NCBI RefSeq assembly: GCF_018614585.1
Contig: NZ_JAGGOI010000070.1
Coordinates: 1 to 41,500 of the forward strand
Reading direction: 5' to 3'
From: Streptomyces sp. ISL-1
Lineage (GTDB): Bacteria > Actinomycetota > Actinomycetes > Streptomycetales > Streptomycetaceae
Length of the DNA: 41,500 nucleotides
The notes beneath the pieces are model-generated. The model ran no database searches. It had not been told where the DNA came from and saw only the letters and a list, made by a program, of their open reading frames with translations. A program made the position numbers and the translations under genes. Shown here piece by piece: positions 33,317 to 41,188 of this stretch (its first letter is position 1; each line of letters opens with the position of its first letter).

Positions 33317-35443
33317 CCACTTGGCGGGGTCCCGGGCGTCCAGCGCGAAGACGGAGCCGTCCGGGGCCGAGCCGAAGACCTTGTCACCGGCGGCGACGGG
33401 TGCGGGCAGCACCGACGCGAAGGTGTAACGCCCGTCGTCCATACGGGGTTCGGTCTGTCCGACGAGCACGCCCCGTACGGCGTCCACGGCCAGCAGCCGC
33501 CCGTCCCCGGCCGTCACATAAACCGCGCGGGCGTCGGCGGCGGGGCGTGAGAGATGGGTGACCGACGTCTCCAGCCGCCACAGCTGGGCGGGCTTCGTCC
33601 CGCCCGTGTCGAGGGCGAGAAGCGAGCCGCCCGCCCCGCTCAGATACACGGTGTCCCCGGCCACGGCCGCCTGTGCCTGGTCGACGGGCGCGGGCAGCGC
33701 AATGCGGCGTACCGCGCGCGGCTTGCCGGCGGTGTCGAGTCGTACGACAGCGTCCGTGAAGCCGTCGGCGTTGGCGGAGAGCAGATACAGGAAACCGCCG
33801 GCCCGCCCCGCCGGGCTCAGCGTCCCCTTGACCCGCTTGTCCCAGAGCAGGGCGCCGTCGGCCGGGTCGACCGCGCTGACCAGCGTCGACGTACCGTCTG
33901 TGGAAGGTGTGACGGCGAGCGCCGACCGGTCACCGCCGGGGGACGCGAGCCACTGGGTGCCCGTCCCGCCGCGCTGCCGGGTCCAGCGTTGCTTGCCCGT
34001 CGCGGCGTCGACGGCCCGCACCAGCCCGCCGTCGGTCACCAGCAGCACCGCGTCGCCGGCGGGCCGGACCGTGGAGTACCGGGAGATGTCGATGTCCCAG
34101 CGCACCCGGCCGGACTCCGGGTCGAGCGCCTCGAGCCGGTTCCCGCCGGGCGCGACGACCTGCAGCAGCCCGCCGGCGAGTACGGGCGTCATGCCCTCGT
34201 CGGTCTGCGCCGTGCTGTCGTCCGACTTGACCGACCAGAACGTCTTGCCGTCGGCGGGGTTGAGGCGGGCAGCCTTGATGCCGGGCGCCGTGCAGTAGAG
34301 CCCCGGGCCCGCCGACGCGCAGACCGGCGTTCTGTTCTCGTCGTCCCCGCCGCGCAGCGGCACACTCCAGGGGCGGAAGGCCTGCTCGGCCCGGGGCCCG
34401 GCCGGCGCGGGAGCCGGGGTGCCGCCGTCGCCCACGGTACTTACGACACTTACGGCGATCCCCGCCGTGACCAGCACCGCGAGCGCCGCGCACGCGCGGA
34501 GGATTTTCCGCCGGGTCCATTTGCGGCTTCCCGCAGCGGGCCCCAGGGGCGCGCTCTCACGGGAGTCCGGGGTGTGCTGCGCCGGTATGTAGGCCTGAGT
34601 GTCGTACGACGAGGAGGGCGAGGACCCTCGCAGCGCGACCATCAACTCGTACGGCGTCGGCCGGTCCGCCGGGTCCTTCGCCAGACAGAGCCGGAACAGC
34701 GGCACGAGATCCGCCGGCACTCCCGCCAAGTCCGGTTCGTTGTGCACCACTTGGTAGGCCACGATGTACGGGCTGTCCGAGTCGAACGGCCCTCGCCCGG
34801 TCGCCGCGTGCACCAGCACGGCACCCATCGCGAACACATCGGCGGCGGGCCCGACCTCGCGCGGGCGCTGGAACTGCTCGGGGGCCATGAAAGGCGGCGT
34901 ACCGATCAGCTTGCCCGTCTCCGTACGCAGATCGCTGTCCGCGGGCCGGGAGATGCCGAAGTCGATGACCTTCGGCCCGTCGGCGGCGAGCATCACATTG
35001 CTGGGCTTGAGATCGCGGTGCACCACGCCGGCGCGATGGATGTCGCGCAAGGCCTCGGCGAGACCCGCGCCCGCCTTGCGCAGTTCCTCCGAACCCAGCG
35101 GCCCGTTCCGCTTGACCCGCTCGGCGAGCGTCGGGCCGTCTATGAACAGCGTGGCCATCCAGGGCCGTTCCGCCTCAGGGTCGGCGTCGACGACGGGCGC
35201 GGTGAAGGCGCCGCTGACCTTGCGGGCGGCCGCGACCTCCTGCCGGAATCGGGCTCTGAACTCCGGGTCCGACGCGTGCTCGGCATGGATGACCTTGACC
35301 GCCAGGCGCAACCCGGAGGCAGAGGTGGCCAGATGGACGACACCCATGCCGCCGTTGCCGAGGCATGCCTCGAGACGGTACTGCCCGGCATATTCCGGAT
35401 GCTCCGCTTCCGGGAACCGCCCGGTGCTGCGCAGCGGTGGCAT
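33314..35443 (-). CDS. transmembrane Ser/Thr protein kinase with C-terminal PQQ-type beta-propeller
   Basis: 709 aa. Kinase domain (residues about 20-290): glycine loop LGNGGMGVVH, Lys50 in LAVKVIH, catalytic HRDLKPSN, DFGISR, APEQF. After a Ser-rich juxtamembrane stretch, one membrane helix lies at about 310-335 (KILRACAALAVLVTAGIAVSVVS). The extracytoplasmic half consists of repeated blades with ALDPESGRVRWD, AVDAATGKQRW, AVDPADGALLWD and ALDTGGTKPAQLWRL, typical of PQQ-like propellers. The layout suggests sensing outside and signalling inside; the ligand is unknown. Divergent from a small SH3 gene. Confidence 0.93.
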   Translation of the reverse strand: MPPLRSTGRFPEAEHPEYAGQYRLEACLGNGGMGVVHLATSASGLRLAVKVIHAEHASDPEFRARFRQEVAAARKVSGAFTAPVVDADPEAERPWMATLFIDGPTLAERVKRNGPLGSEELRKAGAGLAEALRDIHRAGVVHRDLKPSNVMLAADGPKVIDFGISRPADSDLRTETGKLIGTPPFMAPEQFQRPREVGPAADVFAMGAVLVHAATGRGPFDSDSPYIVAYQVVHNEPDLAGVPADLVPLFRLCLAKDPADRPTPYELMVALRGSSPSSSYDTQAYIPAQHTPDSRESAPLGPAAGSRKWTRRKILRACAALAVLVTAGIAVSVVSTVGDGGTPAPAPAGPRAEQAFRPWSVPLRGGDDENRTPVCASAGPGLYCTAPGIKAARLNPADGKTFWSVKSDDSTAQTDEGMTPVLAGGLLQVVAPGGNRLEALDPESGRVRWDIDISRYSTVRPAGDAVLLVTDGGLVRAVDAATGKQRWTRQRGGTGTQWLASPGGDRSALAVTPSTDGTSTLVSAVDPADGALLWDKRVKGTLSPAGRAGGFLYLLSANADGFTDAVVRLDTAGKPRAVRRIALPAPVDQAQAAVAGDTVYLSGAGGSLLALDTGGTKPAQLWRLETSVTHLSRPAADARAVYVTAGDGRLLAVDAVRGVLVGQTEPRMDDGRYTFASVLPAPVAAGDKVFGSAPDGSVFALDARDPAKW

Positions 35444-35585
35444 CTCCCACCCCCGTGGTTGTTCGTGCGCAAGCGCGACGCGACGGAGCCTAGTCGATGA
35501 TGCGTGCGAGGCAGGTGTGGCTTGCTAGCCTGCGCGCGGCGTACAGCGCGCATACACGGCGCGCACATCAACGGGGGAGAATTCG

Positions 35586-35894
35586 ATGGCTGTTGAAGAA
35601 GTACAGAACAAGGTTCTGGCCGAGGCGGCGGACGACTCGTCGGTGGCCACACGCTATCCGGTCGCACCGGGCTACCGCCTGAACGTCCGCAGCGGCCCCG
35701 GCACCAGCTACCGGCTCGTCAAGGTCCTGCCGTACGGAGCCCGGGTGCCGATCAACTGCCAGAAGCCGGGGGAGCGGGTCAGCGGCCCGTACGGCACCAC
35801 CGACCTCTGGGACAACATCGCCAACGGGCAGTTCGTCTCGGACGCGTATGTGAACACGGGCAGCGACGGTTATGTGACCATCCGCTGCTCCTGA
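35586..35894 (+). CDS. small bacterial SH3-domain protein
   Basis: 102 aa. From about residue 24 it is an SH3b domain: YPVAPGYRLNVRSGPGTSYRLVKVLPYGARVPINCQ...GPYGTTDLWDNIANGQFVSDAYV. The usual secretion signal is absent; the N-terminus (AVEEVQNKVLAEAADDSSV) is acidic and soluble, so it may act in the cytoplasm or be exported by another route. SH3b domains often bind peptidoglycan peptides. GGGGGAG precedes the ATG, and TAGCCT (35526-35531) is a candidate -10. It shares its upstream region with the divergent kinase gene. Confidence 0.88.
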   Translation: MAVEEVQNKVLAEAADDSSVATRYPVAPGYRLNVRSGPGTSYRLVKVLPYGARVPINCQKPGERVSGPYGTTDLWDNIANGQFVSDAYVNTGSDGYVTIRCS

Positions 35895-35917
35895 CGCGAG
35901 CGCCGTCCCGCCACAGG

Positions 35918-35923
35918 GATAAT
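35918..35923 (+). promoter_or_regulatory. candidate -10 element (GATAAT), leaderless start
   Basis: GATAAT, 7 nt, then the GTG at 35931. It is close to consensus at the last five positions; no ribosome binding site is present. Confidence 0.45.
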
Positions 35924-35930
35924 CGCCCTC

Positions 35931-36509
35931 GTGAGCGAGCAGAGCGAAAAGCAGAACGAAAAGCAGACCGAAAAACCGCGCGACGAGCAGAGCGACGAAC
36001 AGCGCGGCAACACGGGTAGGGCCGGCGGCGGTCCGCAGCCCGAGCCCATCCGTTTCTTCGGCACGACCTGGGTCGGCCACGACGGGGGCTATGGGCTGCG
36101 CCGCGCCGGCGTCGCCGCCGGTGCGCTCGCCGCTGCCGTAGCCGGCTGTCTCGTGCTGCGCTTCGCCTACCAGGGTCTGGCGGTCGCCGACGTCGGCGGC
36201 TTCGTCAACGCGCTGGTCGTCGTCATGTTCGCGATCTGCAGCGCTGTCGCCTTCCGCAAGACCTGGGAGGGCTTCACCCGCCGTCCCATCGGTTCCGCGG
36301 CCGAGGATTCGCTGCGCAGCCTCAAGGCGATCGGCTTCATCGGCTCGCTCCTCGCGTACTTCTTCCGCTCGCTCACCGAGGCGCCGGGCGAGAAGCTGCG
36401 CCGCGAGGAGTACGAGACGGCCCGCAGCCAGTACGAGAAGCGCCGGGGCGCCCGTACCGGCAACCCGGCCGCCCGCAAGGGCAAGGGCGGCAAGTCCAAG
36501 CGGAAGTAG
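35931..36509 (+). CDS. hypothetical membrane protein with charged ends
   Basis: 192 aa. The N-terminal 25 residues are a Glu/Gln/Lys repeat of E-x-Q and E-K-Q type (SEQSEKQNEKQTEKPRDEQ). Two hydrophobic segments lie in AGVAAGALAAAVAGCLVLRFAYQG and VGGFVNALVVVMFAICSAVAF, with a weaker third (AIGFIGSLLAYFFRSL). The C-terminus is strongly basic (RRGARTGNPAARKGKGGKSKRK). No motif gives a function. The start is the GTG with GATAAT upstream. Conserved-looking composition and codon bias support a real gene. Confidence 0.78.
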   Translation: MSEQSEKQNEKQTEKPRDEQSDEQRGNTGRAGGGPQPEPIRFFGTTWVGHDGGYGLRRAGVAAGALAAAVAGCLVLRFAYQGLAVADVGGFVNALVVVMFAICSAVAFRKTWEGFTRRPIGSAAEDSLRSLKAIGFIGSLLAYFFRSLTEAPGEKLRREEYETARSQYEKRRGARTGNPAARKGKGGKSKRK

Positions 36510-36547
36510 CCGCGGCCTGATCCGGTTCGTACGCTTCGACGCTCACC

Positions 36548-36606
36548 CAGCACCAGCACCAGCACCAGCACGCGTACTCGTACCCGCACTCGTACCCGCA
36601 CCAGCG
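36548..36606 (+). repeat. short tandem repeats
   Basis: CAGCAC is repeated four times (36548-36571), then CTCGTACCCGCA twice with a partial preceding copy (36572-36606). They lie in the 202-bp gap 36510-36711, where no gene or clear terminator is seen. Confidence 0.85.
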
Positions 36607-36711
36607 CCTGTTTCCTTACGGGCGATCGGCCGGCCCGCACCAAGGAACTGTGCGTCTGGCGTCCCGCCGCCCGGGGCGCTCCGGCTGATCCCGGGCGTTG
36701 GTCAGCCCCGC

Positions 36712-37173
36712 TCACGCCTTCCGGCGCGAGAACCGCCCGACCAGCCCGACCACGCCCATCACGAGCGCACCCCGCCACAGGCTCTCCCACAGGCTGCCGA
36801 AGAACCCCTGCGCAGTGAGCGCCTGCTGGACCACCACATCCGCGGCGACCATCAGCGCGCCCGGCACGGCCGCGACCCGCCATGGGTGGGCCGCGGCCCA
36901 GCGCCGTATCCGGCGGTCGGACGCGTTCCCCGTGCCCGGCTTGTCGCCGAGCACCGCGCCCGCTCCGCCGACCATGAAGAACAGCATCAGCGCCACCGAC
37001 AGCGCGCCGGCCAGTACGCCGAGGCCGATTCCGTCGCCGATCGTGCCGAGCGCGAGGGCTACGCCGCCACCCAGCCCGCCGACTGCCAGGGCGGCCCGCC
37101 ACGGCCCGAGCGTCACCGAGGCGACGGTCAGCCGCCGCTGCTCGGCCTTCGAGATCTCACCGTTGTGGCTCAT
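36712..37173 (-). CDS. hypothetical integral membrane protein
   Basis: 153 aa. Four or so hydrophobic helices: WRAALAVGGLGGGVALALGTIG, LGVLAGALSVALMLFFMVGGAGAVLG, WRVAAVPGALMVAADVVVQQAL and SLWRGALVMGVVGLVGRF. A short hydrophilic head (SHNGEISKAEQRRL) precedes them. No transporter motif is recognised. The ATG at 37173 was chosen because the upstream in-frame extension falls in the shared control region. Divergent from the ABC exporter. Confidence 0.75.
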   Translation of the reverse strand: MSHNGEISKAEQRRLTVASVTLGPWRAALAVGGLGGGVALALGTIGDGIGLGVLAGALSVALMLFFMVGGAGAVLGDKPGTGNASDRRIRRWAAAHPWRVAAVPGALMVAADVVVQQALTAQGFFGSLWESLWRGALVMGVVGLVGRFSRRKA

Positions 37174-37275
37174 ATGTCCACGGTCCGCCGCCCACCCCCC
37201 AAAAGCCATGGGGGATGCCCCTGACCCGCCCCCCATCTCTTGACGCGCCCCCATCTCCTGACGTGGCACAGCCTC

Positions 37276-37320
37276 TTGACGGGGCAGGACCGCAAGCGCA
37301 TTATTCATCGCATGATGAAT
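37276..37320 (+). promoter_or_regulatory. strong leaderless promoter with operator overlapping the start codon
   Basis: TTGACG (37276-37281), 18 nt, CATTAT (37300-37305), 6 nt, ATG 37312. This is the best -35/-10 pair found before any gene in the window apart from 41182. The perfect dyad ATTCATC-GCAT-GATGAAT (37303-37320) covers the -10 and the start codon and should be an operator. Two further [CT]TGACG copies lie 18 and 36 bp upstream (37240, 37258). Confidence 0.7.
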
Positions 37321-38124
37321 TCTTCTGGAGTCGCCGTCCTGGCCCGCGGCCTCACCGTCGTACGAGGCGAACGCACCGTCCTTCGCGGCATCGACTTCAC
37401 CGTGCCGCCCGGCCGGATCACCGGCCTCCTAGGCCCTTCCGGCTGCGGCAAGTCGACCCTGATGCGTGCCGCGGTCGGCACACAGGCCAAGGTCACCGGA
37501 ACCCTCGAGATCCTCGGCAAGCCCGCGGGTGACGCCACCCTGCGCTCGCGAATCGGCTACGTCACCCAGGACCCGGCCGTCTACGACGACCTCACGGTCC
37601 GTCAGAACCTGGACTACTTCGCCTCCGTCCTGCAGCCCGGCCGCCGCCACCGCGACACCCGCCGCGACTACGTCACCCGCGCCATCGCCGACGTAGACCT
37701 CGTCTCGCACGCCGACTCCCTCGCGGGCCGGCTCTCCGGCGGCCAGCGCAGCCGCGTCTCCCTCGCCGTCGCCCTGCTCGGCGCACCCGAACTGCTCGTC
37801 CTCGACGAACCGACCGTCGGCCTCGACCCCGTCCTGCGCCGCGATCTGTGGAACCTCTTCCACCGCCTCGCCGACGAGCGCGGCGCGACGATCCTCGTCT
37901 CCTCGCACGTCATGGACGAGGCCGAGCGCTGCCACCGCCTGCTCCTGATGCGGGAGGGCGAGATCCTCGCCGAGGACAGCCCCGAAGACCTCCGCGTCCG
38001 CACCCGCACCCAGACCGTCGAAGCCGCCTTCCTGCACCTGGTCGACGAGGCCAACGCCCGGCAGGCCGGCTCCCCGCAGCAGGCCGACCCTCAGCCCAAG
38101 GCCATTCAGGAGAACGCCCGATGA
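37312..38124 (+). CDS. ABC transporter ATP-binding protein (ABC-2 type exporter)
   Basis: 270 aa. Walker A GPSGCGKST, Q-loop region YVTQDPAVYDDLTV, signature LSGGQRSRV, Walker B LLVLDEPTVGLD, and H-loop SSHVMDEAERC. The C-terminal VEAAFLHLVDEA helix is typical of the DrrA-like exporter ATPases. Two adjacent ATGs (37312, 37315) are possible starts; the first is preferred from the promoter spacing. It overlaps the permease gene by ATGA. Expression is probably controlled by a repressor encoded elsewhere that binds the palindrome at the start. Confidence 0.93.
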   Translation: MMNSSGVAVLARGLTVVRGERTVLRGIDFTVPPGRITGLLGPSGCGKSTLMRAAVGTQAKVTGTLEILGKPAGDATLRSRIGYVTQDPAVYDDLTVRQNLDYFASVLQPGRRHRDTRRDYVTRAIADVDLVSHADSLAGRLSGGQRSRVSLAVALLGAPELLVLDEPTVGLDPVLRRDLWNLFHRLADERGATILVSSHVMDEAERCHRLLLMREGEILAEDSPEDLRVRTRTQTVEAAFLHLVDEANARQAGSPQQADPQPKAIQENAR

Positions 38125-38858
38125 GCACCTCCCGCACCCTCGCCACCGCCGCCCGCGTCCTGCACCAGCTCCGCCACGACCCGCGCTCCATCGCACTGAT
38201 GGTCCTGGTGCCGTGCCTGATGCTCTTCCTGCTGCGCTACGTGTTCGACGGCAACGAGCAGACCTTCGACTCCATCGGCGCATCGCTCCTCGGCATCTTC
38301 CCGCTGATCACGATGTTCCTGGTGGCCTCCATCGCCACCCTGCGCGAACGCACCTCCGGCACCCTGGAACGCCTCCTCGCCATGCCCATGGGCAAGGGCG
38401 ATCTGATCGCCGGCTACGCCCTGGCCTTCGGCCTCATCGCCGTCGTCCAGTCCCTCCTCGCCACCGGCCTCGCGCTGTGGGCACTGGGCCTGGACGTCAT
38501 CGGCTCGCCCTGGCTGCTGCTCCTCGTCGCGCTGCTCGACGCCCTGCTGGGCACGGCACTGGGACTCTTCGTCTCGGCCTTCGCCGCCTCCGAGTTCCAG
38601 GCGGTCCAGTTCATGCCGGCCGTGATCTTCCCGCAGCTGCTGCTCTGTGGCCTGTTCACGGCGCGCGAGCAGATGCAGCCCGTCCTCGAAGGGATCTCGA
38701 ACGTCCTGCCCATGTCGTACGCCGTCGACGCGATGGCCGAAGTCCAGCGCTACCCGGACGCCACCGGCGACTTCACCCGCGACGTCCTGATCGTGGCGGC
38801 CTGCGCGGTCCTGGTGCTGGCTCTGGGCGCGGCGACGCTTCGCCGCCGCACCGCCTAG
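38121..38858 (+). CDS. ABC-2 type transporter permease
   Basis: 245 aa. Six membrane helices in the ABC-2 pattern: ALMVLVPCLMLFLLRYVF, ASLLGIFPLITMFLVASIATL, the ERTSGTLERLLAMPMGKGDLIAGY cytoplasmic loop, then LIAVVQSLLATGLALWALG, LLLLVALLDALLGTALGLFVSAF, VQFMPAVIFPQLLLCGLF, the ...SNVLPMSYAVDAMAEV segment and VLIVAACAVLVLALGAATL. Partner of the ATPase upstream; together a small exporter of lipid or drug type. Its TAG stop overlaps, through CTAG, the stop of a short open frame on the other strand. Confidence 0.92.
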   Translation: MSTSRTLATAARVLHQLRHDPRSIALMVLVPCLMLFLLRYVFDGNEQTFDSIGASLLGIFPLITMFLVASIATLRERTSGTLERLLAMPMGKGDLIAGYALAFGLIAVVQSLLATGLALWALGLDVIGSPWLLLLVALLDALLGTALGLFVSAFAASEFQAVQFMPAVIFPQLLLCGLFTAREQMQPVLEGISNVLPMSYAVDAMAEVQRYPDATGDFTRDVLIVAACAVLVLALGAATLRRRTA

Positions 38859-38965
38859 TCCAGGGTGACGGTGTCCCCGACCTCGACCCGGTCGGCGCCG
38901 GCCTCCGAGGTACGGGCGGGCCCGCGCTCACCCGTACCGCCCCTCGGACGCCCCGGCACGGCCAC
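38855..38965 (-). pseudogene. possible C-terminal remnant (MOSC-like?)
   Basis: 37 codons from a GTG to a TAG that overlaps the permease stop in a CTAG. The end, GADRVEVGDTVTLD, resembles the last strand of MOSC or similar beta-barrel proteins. There is no room for a whole domain before proC. Very uncertain; could be chance. Confidence 0.2.
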
Positions 38966-39019
38966 GCCCCCGGTGCGAGGATGGCGACACGTATCCCCAC
39001 CGGCGAGGTGAACAGAGCC

Positions 39020-39829
39020 ATGACCCAGACAGTCGCAGTCCTCGGCACTGGCAAGATCGGCGAGGCCCTCCTCAGCGGCATGATCCGCGCCGGCTGGCGC
39101 TCGGCCGACCTGCTGGTCACCACCCGCCGCGCCGACCGCGCCAATGAGCTCCGCACCCGCTACGGCGTCGAGCCCGTCACCAACGCCGAGGCCGCCAAGC
39201 GCGCCGACACCCTCATCCTGGCCGTCAAGCCCCAGGACATGGGCAAGCTCCTCGACGAACTCGCTCCGCACATCACCGCTGACCGTCTCGTCATCAGCGC
39301 CGCGGCCGGCATCCCCACCTCCTTCATCGAGGAACGCCTGACCGCAGGCACTCCCGTAGTCCGTGTCATGCCGAACACACCCGTACTCGTCGATGAGGGC
39401 ATGTCCGTGATCTCGGCCGGCAGCCACGCGACCGCCGAGCACCTCGCCCACGCCGAGGAGATCTTCGGCGGTGTCGGCAAGACCCTGCGCGTTCCCGAGT
39501 CCCAGCAGGACGCGGCCACCGCTCTGTCCGGCTCGGGTCCGGCGTACTTCTACTTCCTCGTCGAGGCCATGACCGACGCCGGCATCCTCCTCGGCCTGCC
39601 CCGCGCCCAGGCCCACGACCTGATCGTCCAGGCTGCCATCGGCGCGGCCATCATGCTCCGTGACAGCGGCGAACACCCGGTCAAGCTCCGTGAAGCCGTC
39701 ACCTCCCCGGCGGGCACCACCATCAGTGCCATCCGCGAACTCGAGAACCACGGTGTCCGCGCCGCCCTGATCGCGGCCATCGAAGCGGCCCGCGACCGCA
39801 GCCGCGAGCTCGCGTCGGGCAACGGCTGA
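39020..39829 (+). CDS. proC: pyrroline-5-carboxylate reductase
   Basis: 269 aa. Last enzyme of proline synthesis, NAD(P)H-dependent. The Rossmann loop is VLGTGKIGEALLSGM. Conserved ILAVKPQDM, SAAAGIPTSFIEERL, VVRVMPNTPVLVDEGMS, and the C-terminal LSGSGPAYFYFLVEAMTDAGI with SPAGTTISAIRELENHGVRAAL follow. Usual length. The ATG at 39020 is preceded by GAGGTG at good spacing; an in-frame GTG 12 nt earlier lies within that ribosome binding site. It is followed by a strong terminator shared with trpS. Confidence 0.96.
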   Translation: MTQTVAVLGTGKIGEALLSGMIRAGWRSADLLVTTRRADRANELRTRYGVEPVTNAEAAKRADTLILAVKPQDMGKLLDELAPHITADRLVISAAAGIPTSFIEERLTAGTPVVRVMPNTPVLVDEGMSVISAGSHATAEHLAHAEEIFGGVGKTLRVPESQQDAATALSGSGPAYFYFLVEAMTDAGILLGLPRAQAHDLIVQAAIGAAIMLRDSGEHPVKLREAVTSPAGTTISAIRELENHGVRAALIAAIEAARDRSRELASGNG

Positions 39830-39948
39830 CAGCGCTGGTCATGACCACGATCACTCGCTGACGGCCGACGGCTCCGGTCACTGCCACGGCTGCGGGCTGC
39901 TGGGCCGTGGCCAAAGGCCAAGCCACCGCCTGCGGTCGTACCCATCCC

Positions 39949-39982
39949 CGTCCCACCGCCGTGGTGCCACGGCGGTGGGACG
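39949..39982. terminator. bidirectional terminator between proC and trpS
   Basis: A 16-bp perfect stem (39949-39964 with 39967-39982, arm CGTCCCACCGCCGTGG). It lies 13 bp from the trpS stop and 120 bp from the proC stop. No T-run, but the stem is exceptionally stable. Confidence 0.85.
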
Positions 39983-39995
39983 CAGCTGTCCTCAG

Positions 39996-40991
39996 CTACC
40001 GGGGCAGCAGTCCGATCGCCCTGTAGGCGGCATCAACTCTCGGCCGAGCCATCCCCCTGGCCCGCTCGGCTCCCTTTCTCAGCACCTCTTCGACGTGTCC
40101 CGAATCCGAAGCCAGCCGCGCATGTCGCTCCCTCACCGGCCTCAGCAGCTCCACCACCGCCTCGGCCGTGTCCTTCTTCAAGGCCCCGTACGACTCGTAT
40201 GCACCGGCCAGCTCGCTTGGGTTCCCACCCGAACAAGCCGCCAGTACTTCGAGAAGATTCGCGATGCCCCGCTTGCCTTCGCGGTCGTATTCGACCTCGA
40301 GCCCGCTGTCCGTGACCGCCCGCATGATCTTCTTGCGCACCACATCCGCGTCGTCGAGCAGATAGACGATCCCCGCCCCGGACTCGTGCGACTTCCCCAT
40401 CTTCGAGGTCGGGTCCTGGAGATCCATGACCCGCGCGGCCACCGGCGGATGCGTCGCCTTCGGCACGGTGAACGTGTGCCCGTACCGCTGGTTGAACCGA
40501 ACCGCCAGATCCCGGGTCAGCTCCACATGCTGGGTCTGGTCCTCACCCACGGGCACCTCATCCGTCCCGTAGGCCAGGATGTCCGCCGCCATCAGCACCG
40601 GATAGGTCAGCAGCGACAGGCGCACACTCTGCCCGGCCGCCCGTGCCTGCGCGGCCTTCTCCTTGTACTGGATCATGCGCCGCAGCTCGCCGTCCGTGGC
40701 CGTGCACTCCAGGAGATACGACAACCGCGCGTGCTCGTCCACATGAGTCTGTACGAATACGGTGCAGAGCTCCGGATCCAGCCCGGCGGCCAGCATCAGC
40801 GTCGCGGCCTGCCGACTGAGTCTGCGCACCCGCGCCGGATCGTGCTCCACGGTCAGCGCATGCAGATCGACCACGCTGAACAGCGCGTCCGCCCGGTACT
40901 GATCGACCTCGGCCCACCTGCGCAGCGCCCCGAGGTAGTTGCCCAGCGTCAGATGCCCCGTGGGCTTGATCCCGCTGAAGATCCGCGTCAT
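39996..40991 (-). CDS. trpS: tryptophanyl-tRNA synthetase, attenuator-controlled (auxiliary) form
   Basis: 331 aa class I synthetase. HIGH-like motif KPTGHLTLGN (about residues 9-18) and KMSKS-like motif as SKMGKS. Other family segments: VVDLHALTV, TYPVLMAADILAYGTDEVPVGEDQTQHVELTRDLA. The KMGKS variant and the proC neighbourhood fit the second S. coelicolor TrpRS, an indolmycin-resistant enzyme made when Trp-tRNA is low; resistance here is inference. The ATG at 40991 has GGAGA upstream; the open frame extends back through the attenuator and is not the true start. The leader peptide and hairpins upstream control it. Confidence 0.94.
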   Translation of the reverse strand: MTRIFSGIKPTGHLTLGNYLGALRRWAEVDQYRADALFSVVDLHALTVEHDPARVRRLSRQAATLMLAAGLDPELCTVFVQTHVDEHARLSYLLECTATDGELRRMIQYKEKAAQARAAGQSVRLSLLTYPVLMAADILAYGTDEVPVGEDQTQHVELTRDLAVRFNQRYGHTFTVPKATHPPVAARVMDLQDPTSKMGKSHESGAGIVYLLDDADVVRKKIMRAVTDSGLEVEYDREGKRGIANLLEVLAACSGGNPSELAGAYESYGALKKDTAEAVVELLRPVRERHARLASDSGHVEEVLRKGAERARGMARPRVDAAYRAIGLLPR

Positions 40992-41057
40992 CACGCTCTC
41001 CGTCTCCTGATCGGAGCCGCCGCGTCCAGCGGCCGGACTCCCGGAGGGAGAAACGAG

Positions 41058-41082
41058 AACGGCCGCCGAAGCGGCGGCCGTT
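41058..41082 (-). terminator. trpS attenuator terminator (segments 3:4)
   Basis: On the minus strand AACGGCCGCC pairs with GGCGGCCGTT over a 5-nt loop (10 bp), followed by TTCTCG and TTT within the next 10 nt. It lies 67-91 nt before the trpS ATG. Confidence 0.88.
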
Positions 41083-41119
41083 GAGTACATGCGTAGGTGC
41101 CGGCCGCCGTCAGGCGGCC
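41073..41119 (-). promoter_or_regulatory. trpS attenuator: pause hairpin 1:2 and antiterminator 2:3
   Basis: Segment 1 (GGCCGCC, 41113-41119) overlaps the leader stop codon and pairs with segment 2 (GGCGGCC, 41102-41108) over the loop TGAC. Segment 2 can instead pair with segment 3 (GGCCGCC, 41073-41079), which would break the terminator. A ribosome stalled on the two Trp codons would cover segment 1 and favour 2:3. Confidence 0.85.
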
Positions 41120-41151
41120 CACCACTGAAGGAGGCACGTACGCATTGTCAT
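41110..41151 (-). CDS. trpS leader peptide with tandem Trp codons
   Basis: 13 residues: MTMRTCLLQWWAA, stop TGA. The two adjacent TGG codons are at 41119-41124. An alternative ATG two codons in gives MRTCLLQWWAA. There is no ribosome binding site before the first ATG; TACTCT (41159-41164) lies 7 nt upstream, so the leader is probably translated from a leaderless transcript. Peptide function is to report Trp-tRNA supply through ribosome stalling. Confidence 0.88.
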   Translation of the reverse strand: MTMRTCLLQWWAA

Positions 41152-41158
41152 GCGAACG

Positions 41159-41188
41159 AGAGTACGCTGGCAGGCACCAGGTTGACAG
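41159..41188 (-). promoter_or_regulatory. candidate trpS promoter
   Basis: Minus strand: CTGTCA (41183-41188), 18 nt, TACTCT (41159-41164), then 7 nt to the leader-peptide ATG. The -35 region overlaps the -35 of the opposing promoter at 41182. Confidence 0.55.

Noticed and set aside
40992..41090. 33-residue N-terminal extension of trpS
   Set aside because: It would translate through the terminator hairpin of the attenuator; the family start is the ATG at 40991, which has its own GGAGA.
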